56,342 nt of DNA from Nocardiopsis potens DSM 45234 (GCF_000341105.1 NZ_ANBB01000040.1:1-56342), one strand, 5' to 3'. Numbered from the stretch's first letter, positions 16,975 to 25,666 are shown. A program made the numbers and translations. The notes: a model not told the origin generated them from the sequence alone.

Positions 16975-17952
16975 CTACAGTCCGACCGGGTGCCAGACGG
17001 TCTTGGTCTCCAGGAACGGGGTGATCCGGGAGAGCCCGGGGTCGGCGGACCAGTCCGGGGCCTGCTGCGGGCGCAGCACCCGCTTGAGGGTGTCCGCCGC
17101 GGCCTCCTCCAGCTCCGCGGCGAGGTCCCCGGCGCCGGCCAGGTCGAGCGCGTTGACGTCGGCGTGCGCGGCCAGGTGCGGGGCGAGCTCCGCGGTGCGC
17201 CCGGTGAGCAGGTTGACCACCCCGCCGGGCAGGTCGGAGGTGGCCAGCGCCTCGGCCAGCGCCACCGCGGGCAGCGGCGCCCGCTCCGCGGCGACCAGCA
17301 CCGCCGTGTTGCCGGTGGCGATCACCGGGGCCAGCACCGAGACCAGGCCGAGCAGCGGCGCGTCCTGGGGCGCGAGCACCGCGACGACGCCGGTCGGCTC
17401 GGGGACGGAGTGGTTGTGGTAGGGCCCGGAGACGGGGTTCGCACCGCCGACGACCTGGGCGACCTTGTCGGTCCAGCCGGCGTAGTAGACCCACCGGTCG
17501 ATCGCGGCGGAGACCTCCGCCTCGGCCTCCGGGCGGCGGGCGCCGCCGGCCGCGGCGGTCTCGGCGGCGAACTGGGCGCGGCGGCCCTCCATCATCTCCG
17601 CGACCCGGTAGAGGATCTGGCCCCGGTTGTAGGCGGTCCGGCCGGACCAGCCGCCGAACGCCTTGCGCGCCGCCGCGACGGCGTCCCGGGCGTCCTTGCG
17701 CGAGGCCAGCGCAGCGTTGGCCAGGTGCGCGCCGTCCGCCGAGGCCACGGAGTAGGACCTCCCCGATTCGGAGCGGGGGAACGCCCCGCCGATGTAGAGC
17801 TTGTGCGTCTTGCGGACCGCGACCCGCTCGCGGGGGGCGCCGCCCTGGCGGGGCCGCTCCCGGCGGGCGCCCGCAGCGGGGGCGGGCCCGGTCGGCGCGC
17901 CCTGATCCGCCGCCTTCCCGGCCCGCTTCTTCTCCGCCTTCTTCTCAGCCAA
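16975..17952 (-). CDS. Truncated aldehyde dehydrogenase family protein (non-catalytic half)
   Basis: 325-aa ALDH-fold protein that ends before the catalytic domain is complete. An N-terminal Lys/Ala-rich leader (~45 aa) is followed by THKLYIGGAFPRSESGR, DAVAAARKAFGGWSGRTAYNRGQIL and the NAD-site region VVAVLAPQDAPLLGLVSVLAPVIATGNTAV. The usual ELGGK glutamate and GQxC cysteine are absent; the sequence ends RITPFLETKTVWHPVGL. The TTG start overlaps the 3' end of the full-length ALDH by 8 nt with GGAGG upstream. Length and lost active site match the C-terminal pseudo-ALDH domain of ALDH16 enzymes. It is not simply a frameshifted copy: coding bias is intact throughout. Confidence 0.87.
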   Translation of the reverse strand: MAEKKAEKKRAGKAADQGAPTGPAPAAGARRERPRQGGAPRERVAVRKTHKLYIGGAFPRSESGRSYSVASADGAHLANAALASRKDARDAVAAARKAFGGWSGRTAYNRGQILYRVAEMMEGRRAQFAAETAAAGGARRPEAEAEVSAAIDRWVYYAGWTDKVAQVVGGANPVSGPYHNHSVPEPTGVVAVLAPQDAPLLGLVSVLAPVIATGNTAVLVAAERAPLPAVALAEALATSDLPGGVVNLLTGRTAELAPHLAAHADVNALDLAGAGDLAAELEEAAADTLKRVLRPQQAPDWSADPGLSRITPFLETKTVWHPVGL

Positions 17953-19429
17953 GGTAGGCCTCCAGACCGTGGCGCCCGCCCTCCCGGCCGTAGCCGGACT
18001 CCTTGTAGCCGCCGAACGGGCTGGCCGGGTCGAACTCGTTGAAGGTGTTGGACCACACCACGCCGGCGCGCAGCCGCTGCGCGGTCCACAGCATCCGCGA
18101 CCCCTTCTCGGTCCACACGCCGGCGGACAGCCCGTAGGGGGTGTTGTTGGCCTTGGCCACCGCCTCGTCGGGGGTGCGGAAGGTCAGCACGCTCAGCACC
18201 GGGCCGAAGATCTCCTCGCGGGCGATCCGGTGCGCCTGGGTGACGCCGGTGAACACGGTGGGCGGGAACCAGTTGCCGCGCTCCGGCAGCGCGCAGGGGG
18301 CGGTCCAGGCCTCCGCGCCCTCGGCCTCGCCGGCGGCGGCCAGCTCGCGGATCCGCTCCAGCTGCGCCGCGGAGTTGATCGCGCCGATGTCGGTGTTCTT
18401 GTCCAGCGGGTCGCCCAGCCGGAGCAGGGAGACGCGGTCGCGCAGCCGGTCCAGGAACTCCTCGGCGATCGACTCCTGGAGGAGCAGCCGGGACCCGGCG
18501 CAGCAGACGTGGCCCTGGTTGAAGAAGATCCCGGTGACGACGCCCTCGACGGCCTGGTCGACGGCGGCGTCGTCGTAGACGATGTTGGCGCCCTTGCCGC
18601 CCAGCTCCAGGGTGAGGCGCTTGCCGGTGCCGGCCACGGCGCGGGCGATGCCCCGCCCCACCCCGGTGGAGCCGGTGAAGGCGACCTTGTCCGCGCCGGG
18701 GTGGCCGACCAGCAGCCGGCCGGTCTCGCCGGCCCCGGTGACGATGTTGACCACGCCCGGCGGGAGGTCGGCCTCCCGGCAGATCTCGGCGAACAGCAGC
18801 GCCGACAGCGGGGTGGTCTCGGCGGGCTTGAGCACCGCGGTGTTCCCCGCGGCCAGCGCCGGGGCGATCTTCCAGGCCAGCATCAGCAGCGGGAAGTTCC
18901 ACGGCACGACCTGGGCGCACACCCCGACCGGGCGGGGGTCGCGGCCGAGCCCGGCGTAGGCCAGCTTGTCGGCCCATCCGGCGTGGTAGAAGAAGTGCGC
19001 GGCGGCCAGCGGGACGTCGGCGTCCCGGGTCTCCTTGATCGGCTTGCCGTTGTCCAGGGTCTCCAGCACCGCGATCTCGCGGGAGCGCTCCTGGATGATG
19101 CGGGCGATCCGGAACAGGTACTTGCCGCGCTCGGCGCCGGGCATGTCCCGCCAGACCGTCTCGTAGGCGCGGCGGGCGGCGGCCACCGCGCGGTCCACGT
19201 CGGCCTCCCCGCAGACCGCGACCTCGGCCAGCGGCTCCCCGGTGGCCGGGTTCCACGTGGTGAGGTACTCGCCGGTCTTGGCCGGGGCGAACTCCCCGTC
19301 GATGAACGGCTCGTAGCCGGGCTCCAGTACGACCTGGGCGCGCGACTCCGGTGCGGGCGCGTACTCCAGGGGCGATCCGGTGCGCGGCGCACCGGCGTCC
19401 GCGCCCCCTGCGGGCGGCCGTCCGTCCAC
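17945..19429 (-). CDS. Aldehyde dehydrogenase
   Basis: NAD(P)-dependent aldehyde oxidation, 494 aa, full length. Catalytic residues are visible: FTGSTGVGRGIARAVAG (cofactor), LTLELGGKGANIV (general-base Glu, ~residue 285) and FFNQGHVCCAGSRLLLQ (nucleophilic Cys, ~residue 320). The N-terminus MDGRPPAGGADAGAPRTGS is a variable leader; the ALDH fold starts at VVLEPGYEPFIDGEF. It lies 42 nt after deoC and overlaps the truncated ALDH, so it probably oxidises acetaldehyde released by the aldolase and may form a hetero-oligomer with the truncated partner. Confidence 0.95.
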   Translation of the reverse strand: MDGRPPAGGADAGAPRTGSPLEYAPAPESRAQVVLEPGYEPFIDGEFAPAKTGEYLTTWNPATGEPLAEVAVCGEADVDRAVAAARRAYETVWRDMPGAERGKYLFRIARIIQERSREIAVLETLDNGKPIKETRDADVPLAAAHFFYHAGWADKLAYAGLGRDPRPVGVCAQVVPWNFPLLMLAWKIAPALAAGNTAVLKPAETTPLSALLFAEICREADLPPGVVNIVTGAGETGRLLVGHPGADKVAFTGSTGVGRGIARAVAGTGKRLTLELGGKGANIVYDDAAVDQAVEGVVTGIFFNQGHVCCAGSRLLLQESIAEEFLDRLRDRVSLLRLGDPLDKNTDIGAINSAAQLERIRELAAAGEAEGAEAWTAPCALPERGNWFPPTVFTGVTQAHRIAREEIFGPVLSVLTFRTPDEAVAKANNTPYGLSAGVWTEKGSRMLWTAQRLRAGVVWSNTFNEFDPASPFGGYKESGYGREGGRHGLEAYLG

Positions 19430-19471
19430 TGCGGTCCTCTCCTCTCGTCCCCCGGCGGCGCCGGGCGCCGG

Positions 19472-20413
19472 TCAGTCGATGGTGAAGTAGTCCGGCCCCG
19501 GGTAGGTGCCGGTGCCCAACCGGGTCCGCTGCATCAGCAGGTCGTTGAGGAGGCTGGAGGCGCCGATCCGGAACAGGGCCGGGTCCAGCCACTCGGGGCC
19601 GGCGATCTCGTTCACCATGACCAGGTTGCGGACGGCGTCCTTGGTGGTGCGGATGCCGCCGGCCGGCTTCACCCCGACCAGGGCGCCGGTGCGGTCCCGG
19701 TGCTCGCGGACGGCCTGCAGCATGACCAGCACGGTCTGCGGGGTGGCGGCCGGGCTGACCTTGCCGGTGGAGGTCTTGATGAAGTCGGCGCCGGCCCGGA
19801 TCGCCAGCCAGGAGGCGCGCCGGACGTTGTCCAGGGTGGCCAGTTCGCCGGTCTCCAGGATCACCTTGAGGTGGGCGGCGCCGCAGGCCTCCTTGACCGC
19901 GCGGATCTCCTCGTCGACCTTGAGGTAGTCGCCGGCGAGGAAGGCGCCCCGGTCGATGACCATGTCGATCTCGGCGGCGCCGTCGGCGACGGCGCGGCGG
20001 GTGTCGGCGAGCTTGGCCTCCAGCGGCGCCCTGCCGGCCGGGAAGGCGGTGGCGACCGAGGCGACGGCCACCCCGCTGCCGCGCAGCGCCTGCACCGCGG
20101 TCGCGACCAGGTCGGAGTAGACGCAGACCGCGGCGACCGGCGGCGCGGACGGGTCGGCGGGGTCGGGGCGGCGGGCCTTGGCGGCCAGCGCCCGGACCTT
20201 GCCGGGGGTGTCGGCGCCCTCCAGCGTGGTCAGGTCGACCATGCGGACGGCCAGGTCGATCGCGGCGGCCTTGGCGGTGGTCTTGACCGACCGGGTGGCC
20301 AGCCCGGCGGCGCGCTTGGCGACGCCCACCTCGTCGACGCCGGGCAGCCCGTGCAGGAAGTCGCGGAGGGCTCGGTTGGAGGCGGGCGCCTCGGCGATCG
20401 CGGTCTGCTGCAC
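19472..20413 (-). CDS. deoC: Deoxyribose-phosphate aldolase
   Basis: Class I aldolase cleaving 2-deoxyribose-5-phosphate to glyceraldehyde-3-phosphate and acetaldehyde, 313 aa as the longer actinomycete/eukaryote-like form. Motifs: VAAVCVYSDLVATAVQAL, EIDMVIDRGAFLAGDY, HLKVILETGEL, FIKTSTGKVSPAATPQTV (Schiff-base Lys in KTSTGK) and GVKPAGGIRTTKDA (proton-relay Lys). The GTG at 20413 is chosen because GAGGTGG lies just upstream; a longer open frame has no such support. It is the first gene of the deoC-ALDH-ALDH operon and connects nucleoside catabolism to central metabolism. Confidence 0.95.
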   Translation of the reverse strand: MQQTAIAEAPASNRALRDFLHGLPGVDEVGVAKRAAGLATRSVKTTAKAAAIDLAVRMVDLTTLEGADTPGKVRALAAKARRPDPADPSAPPVAAVCVYSDLVATAVQALRGSGVAVASVATAFPAGRAPLEAKLADTRRAVADGAAEIDMVIDRGAFLAGDYLKVDEEIRAVKEACGAAHLKVILETGELATLDNVRRASWLAIRAGADFIKTSTGKVSPAATPQTVLVMLQAVREHRDRTGALVGVKPAGGIRTTKDAVRNLVMVNEIAGPEWLDPALFRIGASSLLNDLLMQRTRLGTGTYPGPDYFTID

Positions 20414-20594
20414 GGTCCACCTCACCGGCTGGTCGTCGGTCGGCCCGGGGGTTCCCGGGGGTTCGCCTGGGGCCACCCTAACGCGCCGCGCGCCCGGCGC
20501 CGCGGGGCCGGGGTTCCCGGCCTCCGGGCGGCCCCGGGGCCCGGGCCGGGAAGGTAAAGACTCTCTTCCGCTCCTTCCGTTGCCCCAGGGGTGG

Positions 20595-20612
20595 TGTGAT
20601 ATAGATTTCACA
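20595..20612. promoter_or_regulatory. Palindromic operator candidate in deoC/permease divergent region
   Basis: TGTGA-N8-TCACA with partly symmetric centre (AT..AT) lies midway between deoC and the APC permease in an AT-richer island. It overlaps a possible plus-strand promoter (TTGCCC at 20580, TAGATT at 20602, 16-nt spacer). The spacing is 2 nt wider than the classical CRP site. The rest of 20414-20786 shows no gene. Confidence 0.4.
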
Positions 20613-20786
20613 TTCTTCAGCCGAAGAAACCAAGGATTCCGTTGTCAACTTCGGTTTCGACGACGGATTTCCGTCCACGATCCGTGCGGGCCCCTCCGCG
20701 GCCCGCACGGGTCCTCCTCCGCGATCCGCGAAACGGCGGTGTTACCAGCCCCTGCCCGCTCGACCCAGGAAGACCCCCCGTCTCTC

Positions 20787-22178
20787 ATGCCGGAATCCCG
20801 CACCGAGCTCAACCGCGTCCTCGGACTGCCGCACCTGGTCCTCTTCGGACTCTCCTACCTGGTCCCGACCACGATCCTGACCATCTACGGCGTCGCCACC
20901 GCGATCTCCGGCGGCCGCCTGCCCAGCGCCGTCCTGGTCGCCCTGGCGGCCATGCTGTTCACCGCCTACTCCTACGGCCGGATGGCGCGGGTGCACACCT
21001 CCACCGGCTCGGCCTACGTCTACGCCCAGCGCTCGATCGGCCCGCGCAGCGGCTTCATGGTCGGCTGGACGATGATGCTGGACTACCTGTTCCTGCCGCT
21101 CATCAACTACGTCACCATCGGGATCTACCTGAGCGCCCAGTTCCCGTCGGTGCCCGCCTGGGCCTGGGTGGCGCTCTTCCTCACCGTGATCACCCTGCTC
21201 AACGTGCGCGGCATCAAGGTGGTCGCGAGCGTCAACACCTTCATCGTCGGGGCGCAGGCGCTCTTCATGGCGCTGTTCTTCGCGCTCAGCCTGCGGCATC
21301 TGCTCGGGCAGGGCGACGTCCACCCGCTCGCCCCGTTCACCGGCTCCGGCCTGGAGGTGCTGCCGGTGATCGCCGCGGCGGCCATCCTCACCGAGTCCTT
21401 CCTCGGCTTCGACGCGGTCACCACGCTGGCCGAGGAGAGCAGGGACCCGCGCCGCGACATCCCCCGGGCGATCATGCTGGTGACGCTGCTCGGCGGGCTG
21501 GTCTTCCTCGCCGCCGCCTGGTTCGGCCACATGATCCTGCCCGGCCACGGTTTCGCCGACCCCGACGCCGCCTCGCTGGACCTGATGGGCGTGCTCGGCG
21601 GCCCGCTGCTCACCGCACTGCTCACCACCGCGCTGATCATCGGCGCCTGCGGCTCCGCGCTCAGCTCCCAGGCCAGCGTGGCCCGGGTGCTGTACGCGAT
21701 GGGCAGGGACGGCGCGCTGCCCCGGCGCGTCTTCGGCCGGCTCCACCCGCGGTTCCGCACCCCCGACCTGAACATCCTGCTGGCCGGCCTGGTCGCGCTC
21801 GGCGCGCTCTTCCTGGACATGGAGACGGTCGCCTCGTTCATCAGCTTCGGCGCGCTGTTCGCCTTCTCCGCGGTGAACCTCTCGGTGATCGCGCACTTCC
21901 TGGTCCGCGAGCGGCTGCGCTCTCCGGCCGACCTGCTCCGGTACGGGCTGCTGCCCGGCATCGGCCTGGCCTTCACCCTCTACCTGTGGACCAACCTCAG
22001 CGGCCTCGCCTTCGCCGTCGGCGGGGTGTGGATCGCGCTCGGCGCGGTGCAGCTGGCCCGGATCACCGGCGGGTTCCGCCGCCGCCCGCCGGTACTGGAC
22101 TTCTCCGAGCAGGAGGACCGGCCCGCCGAAGAAGAGGAGGAGGGCGCCCCGGCCGCCCGGGACACCGGCCGGGGCTGA
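20787..22178 (+). CDS. APC superfamily amino acid/polyamine permease
   Basis: Integral membrane secondary transporter, 463 aa, about 12 hydrophobic segments. The opening LGLPHLVLFGLSYLVPTTILTIYGVATAISGG is the APC TM1 with its unwound Gly-rich region; ARVHTSTGSAYVYAQRSIGP and DAVTTLAEESRDPRRDIPRAI are characteristic APC loops (the latter near TM6-7). The C-terminal ~30 residues are hydrophilic and Glu-rich (EEEEEG). The overall pattern resembles putrescine/amino-acid importers of the PuuP group, but the substrate cannot be assigned. The ATG at 20787 gives a normal APC N-terminus. It is divergent from deoC and may share its regulatory region. A strong hairpin follows at 22211-22241. Confidence 0.9.
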   Translation: MPESRTELNRVLGLPHLVLFGLSYLVPTTILTIYGVATAISGGRLPSAVLVALAAMLFTAYSYGRMARVHTSTGSAYVYAQRSIGPRSGFMVGWTMMLDYLFLPLINYVTIGIYLSAQFPSVPAWAWVALFLTVITLLNVRGIKVVASVNTFIVGAQALFMALFFALSLRHLLGQGDVHPLAPFTGSGLEVLPVIAAAAILTESFLGFDAVTTLAEESRDPRRDIPRAIMLVTLLGGLVFLAAAWFGHMILPGHGFADPDAASLDLMGVLGGPLLTALLTTALIIGACGSALSSQASVARVLYAMGRDGALPRRVFGRLHPRFRTPDLNILLAGLVALGALFLDMETVASFISFGALFAFSAVNLSVIAHFLVRERLRSPADLLRYGLLPGIGLAFTLYLWTNLSGLAFAVGGVWIALGAVQLARITGGFRRRPPVLDFSEQEDRPAEEEEEGAPAARDTGRG

Positions 22179-22210
22179 GGCGCCCGCTCCGCATCCGCCG
22201 TACTCTGGAC

Positions 22211-22241
22211 GTCCGGGCCGGCCGCGGCGGCCGGCCCGGAC
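22211..22241. terminator. Terminator-like hairpin after the APC permease
   Basis: A perfect 14-bp stem (22211-22224 with 22228-22241) encloses a 3-nt loop, 32 nt after the permease stop and before the next gene. It is a typical high-GC intrinsic-like terminator without a U-tract. Confidence 0.6.
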
Positions 22242-22278
22242 GGAGACGGCACCGGACGGCGCTGAGCAGGGGGCGGCC

Positions 22279-22962
22279 ATGGCCGAGCTGCGGATCACTT
22301 CCACCGACGGGCTGGACCTGCGCCGGCTCGCCTGGGCGCTGGCCGAGTCGCAGGGCTGGCCGCGGGACCGGATCGGCATCTGGGAGAACCGGCGCGACCG
22401 CGAGGTCGTGCTCACCGTCGACGACGAGCTGCTCGCCCCGCCCTCCGAGCCCGACCCGCTGACCCGCCCCCTGCACACCCCCAGCGACGTGCACCGCGCC
22501 TGCGAGGTGGTGCGCCGGCGCGACGCCTCGCTGCGCGGCGTGGACTTCGCCGCGTTGCGCGGCGAGGCCGCCCGGTTCTTCTCCGCCGGCTGGTCCACCG
22601 CCGACCTGCTGCACGCGCTGAGCCACCGCCCCGACGGGGTGCCCTGGCCGCTCGGTGAGGGCTACCAGGGGATCGAGTGGCTGGCGCACCGGCTGCGCGC
22701 CTGGAAGACGCCGACCGGCGACATCCGCCCGTCGGTCTCCCAGGAGTCGGTGCAACTGCGGGTGGTGAGCCGGGCCGGGCTGCCCGGCGACATCGGCCTT
22801 CCGCCCGAGGAGGAGCGGCCCGGCCGCCGCGCCGCCGCCCCGGAGGCGGTGCGCGCCGCCGCCGACGACGCCCGCCGGCTGATCCGCTCCACCACCCGCA
22901 CCACCAGCGACGGGATCGAGCACCGGGACCGCACCGCGGCCCGGATGAACCGCCGGGACTGA
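22279..22962 (+). CDS. Hypothetical protein, possible replication/HTH-associated family
   Basis: 227 aa, soluble, Arg-rich, not recognised with confidence. N-terminal beta/alpha segment (MAELRITSTDGLDLRRLAWALAES); a central helical part AARFFSAGWSTADLLHALSHRPDGVPWP and WLAHRLRAWKTPTGDIRPSVSQ. The 'AGW(S/T)xxDLxxAL.HRPDG' and 'RLxxW' pattern resembles tails of actinomycete plasmid/ICE-associated helix-turn-helix proteins, but this is recall rather than a search. The C-terminus is Arg/Ala-rich and likely basic-helical. The ATG at 22279 follows a weak purine stretch. It stands alone between the permease terminator and PTS EIIA. Confidence 0.75.
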   Translation: MAELRITSTDGLDLRRLAWALAESQGWPRDRIGIWENRRDREVVLTVDDELLAPPSEPDPLTRPLHTPSDVHRACEVVRRRDASLRGVDFAALRGEAARFFSAGWSTADLLHALSHRPDGVPWPLGEGYQGIEWLAHRLRAWKTPTGDIRPSVSQESVQLRVVSRAGLPGDIGLPPEEERPGRRAAAPEAVRAAADDARRLIRSTTRTTSDGIEHRDRTAARMNRRD

Positions 22963-23173
22963 CCCCGCCCCGGCGCGGTGCCGGCCACCGCCCCGCAAAG
23001 CAGCCGCAAAAAGGACACGAAACCCCACTTCGGGATCGGTTGCATTCCGGCGAACGGGATTTACCTTTGTTGTGCGGTCCGCCGTCCGGGCCGCCGCGCC
23101 GCGCCGCTTCGCCGGGAGCGCCCCGCAGGCGGCCCGCGCCGCGCCGAACGCGTGACCGGTGCCGGGAGGGCCC

Positions 23174-23644
23174 ATGGCCGAAACGTCGCTGTCCCAGCTC
23201 CTGCCGGTGGAGGCGATCGTCACCGGCATCGAGGCCCCGGACTGGCGGTCGGCGATACGGGCGTCCGGGGAGCTGCTGGTCGCCGACGGCGCCACCACCC
23301 CCGACTACATCGGCCAGATGCTCGCCGCGGTCGAGGAGTACGGCCCCTACATCGTCATCGCGCCCGGCCTGGCCCTGGCGCACGCCCGCCCCTCCTCGGC
23401 GGTGCTGCGCACCGGCATGTCCTGGGCCGGCCTGGCCTCGCCGGTGGAGTTCGGCCACCCGCAGAACGACCCGGTGGAGCTGGTCATCGGGCTGGCCGCG
23501 GTCGACCACGACGGGCACTCCGGCGCCCTGTCCCAGCTGGCCCGGATGCTCGGGGAGCCCGCCCGGCTGCGCGAGCTCAAGAAGACCGCCGACCCCGCCG
23601 CCATCCACGCGATGATCTCCGACTACGAGGAGAGCGGGGTCTGA
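23174..23644 (+). CDS. PTS sugar transporter EIIA component (fructose/ascorbate type)
   Basis: Cytosolic phosphocarrier, 156 aa, of the PTS_EIIA_2 (mannitol/fructose/UlaC) fold. The phosphorylated His is in IAPGLALAHARPS (His70), preceded by the family stretch DWRSAIRASGELLVADGATTPDYIGQMLAAVEEYGPYIV. The ATG at 23174 has GGGAGGG just upstream; a GTG 15 nt earlier is less likely. No EIIB or EIIC gene is adjacent, so it is an orphan: either it serves a transporter encoded elsewhere or it has a regulatory role. Downstream, 23645-23940 has no convincing gene, although ~25 codons after the stop keep a coding-like composition. Confidence 0.9.
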   Translation: MAETSLSQLLPVEAIVTGIEAPDWRSAIRASGELLVADGATTPDYIGQMLAAVEEYGPYIVIAPGLALAHARPSSAVLRTGMSWAGLASPVEFGHPQNDPVELVIGLAAVDHDGHSGALSQLARMLGEPARLRELKKTADPAAIHAMISDYEESGV

Positions 23645-23940
23645 CCGCCCCGCACCGCCCCCGGGCGCGACCTGCCGGTCCGGGTGACGGTGATCGGCGG
23701 CTTCGTCGACGCCGAGGAGATCCGCCGGGCCGTCGCCGGGGCGTCCTCCCGCCGGCCCCTCCGCGCCCGCCGCGTGCAGGCGGCCCCGGCCCTCCCCCGC
23801 CGGCGCACCGCCGCCCTGGCCGCCGAGGGCGCGCCGGCGGAGGAGAAGGGGCCCGGCGGCGGGCCGACGGGACCGGTGGGAGGCCCGCGGAGGGGGCGCA
23901 GGAGAAGGGCGGCGGCACCGCCGGCCGCCCCCTCTGCGGC

Positions 23941-23979
23941 GGCGGGCGGCCGGGCGGAGGGATCCCGCCCGGCCGCCCG
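23941..23979. terminator. Terminator-like hairpin between EIIA and MFS genes
   Basis: A perfect 16-bp stem (23941-23956 with 23964-23979) and a 7-nt loop lie 20 nt beyond the MFS stop on the minus strand and 3' of the convergent EIIA gene. It can serve both. Confidence 0.65.
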
Positions 23980-23998
23980 CGTCATCCGCGGAGCGGTG

Positions 23999-25600
23999 TC
24001 ACAGGTGCACGACCGGCTCCGCCGACCCCGCGCCGTCCCCCTTGGGCGCGGGCTTCATGAACAGCGCGAGCACCGCGGCGAACGCCATCACCCCGGCCGC
24101 GACACCGAACGCGGTGTGCATGCCGTCCAGGAAGGCCAGGTTGCTGGCCTGAGTGACGGCCTGCGCCAGGTCCGGCGAGGCGCCGTCCGGCACCGCCGCG
24201 CCGCCCTGGGAGACGGTGCTCTGCATGGCCGCTGTCTGCTCCGCGCTCGGGGCGTCCAGCCCGGCGCCGGTGTAGTGGCCGGGCAGCGTGGCGACGATCC
24301 GCGCGGACAGGATGGCGCCCAGCACCGCGGTGCCCAGCGACCCGCCGAGCTGCATCGCCGCCTGCTGCATGCCGGAGGCGACCCCGGCCAGCGACATCGG
24401 GGCGCTGGTCAGGATGGCCGCGGTGGCTCCGGTCATCACCATGCTCAGCCCCACGCCCAGCAGCACGAAGGCGACCGAGGTGTAGGCGATCCCGGTGTCC
24501 GGGGCCAGCCGGGACAGCATGAACAGCGCGACGGCCGCGCTGACCAGGCCGGCCACCGTCGGGATCCGGGTGCCCACCCGGTCGATCAGCCGGCCGGAGG
24601 GGGTGGCGAAGACCGCCATCATCGCGGTCAGCGGCAGCAGCTGCAGCCCGGTCTCCAGCGGGGTCAGGCCGCGGACGCCCTGCAGGTAGAAGGTGATGAA
24701 GAAGAGCGAGCCCATCAGGCCCAGCGCCATCAGCACCATGAGCACCACGCCGATGGAGATCGGCGCGGAGCGGAAGATGCCCAGCGGCAGCAGCGGCGAG
24801 GAGGCGCGGCGCTCCCAGAGCACGAAGGCGGCGGCGAACACCGCGGCCACCCCGAGCACGGCCAGCGTCTCCGGGTGCGACCAGCCCTTCACCGGTGCCT
24901 CCACCAGCGCCCAGACCAGGGCGAACATGGCGACGCTGAGCAGGACGATGCCGGGCGGGTCCATCCGCGAGCCGGGGTCGGTGGAGCGGTTCGGGCCGAG
25001 CAGCCACAGCCCCAGGCCGAGCGCGGCCAGGCCGACCGGGATGTTGATCAGGAAGGCCGCGTGCCAGCTGAACGCGGACACCAGGATGCCGCCGACGATC
25101 GGGCCGGCCGCGGTGGCGCCGCCGAGCAGGCTGCCGAACACGCCGAACGCGCGACCCAGCCGGTCCGGCGGGAAGCTCGCCCGGAGCAGGCCCATCGCGG
25201 CGGGCGCGATGGTGGCGCCGAAGACGCCCTGCAGGATCCGGAAGGCGACCAGCGGGGCGACGGCCGAGGAGAGCGCGATCGCCACCGAGGTGAGGGTGAA
25301 GCCGACCACCCCGACCAGGAAGACCCGCCGGTGGCCGTAGCGGTCGCCGAGCTTGCCCGCGGTGATCAGGAAGACCGCCAGGCCGAGCAGGTAGCCGTGG
25401 GTGACCCACTGCAGCTGGGCCAGGGAGGCGTTCAGGTCGGCGCCGATCGCCGGGTTGGCCACCGCGACGATGGTGCCGTCCAGCGCCACCATCATCACGC
25501 CGAAGGCGATCGCCACCAGCGTCGCCCACGGGCTGCCGCGCAGGCCTCCGGGCCCTCCTCCGGTTCTCTCCGGCGCCGCGGCCTCGACGGTCGCTGTCAT
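23999..25600 (-). CDS. MFS drug-efflux transporter, DHA2 (EmrB/QacA) family
   Basis: Proton-coupled efflux pump, 533 aa with about 14 hydrophobic segments. DHA2 motifs: ALDGTIVAVANPAIGADL in TM1 (motif D1), LGDRYGHRRVFLVGV (motif A), FRILQGVFGATIAPAAMGLL (motif B) and GPIVGGILVSAFSWHAAFLINIPVG (motif C). The ATG at 25600 follows GGGGGG. It is divergent from a TetR regulator across 236 nt, the standard arrangement for a drug-inducible efflux pump. Substrates unknown. Confidence 0.94.
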   Translation of the reverse strand: MTATVEAAAPERTGGGPGGLRGSPWATLVAIAFGVMMVALDGTIVAVANPAIGADLNASLAQLQWVTHGYLLGLAVFLITAGKLGDRYGHRRVFLVGVVGFTLTSVAIALSSAVAPLVAFRILQGVFGATIAPAAMGLLRASFPPDRLGRAFGVFGSLLGGATAAGPIVGGILVSAFSWHAAFLINIPVGLAALGLGLWLLGPNRSTDPGSRMDPPGIVLLSVAMFALVWALVEAPVKGWSHPETLAVLGVAAVFAAAFVLWERRASSPLLPLGIFRSAPISIGVVLMVLMALGLMGSLFFITFYLQGVRGLTPLETGLQLLPLTAMMAVFATPSGRLIDRVGTRIPTVAGLVSAAVALFMLSRLAPDTGIAYTSVAFVLLGVGLSMVMTGATAAILTSAPMSLAGVASGMQQAAMQLGGSLGTAVLGAILSARIVATLPGHYTGAGLDAPSAEQTAAMQSTVSQGGAAVPDGASPDLAQAVTQASNLAFLDGMHTAFGVAAGVMAFAAVLALFMKPAPKGDGAGSAEPVVHL

Positions 25601-25666
25601 GGTCCCCCCACCTCTCATCACCGCTGCTGGTCGGGGCGTCCGGCGGACCGCCGGACGCCCCGACCA

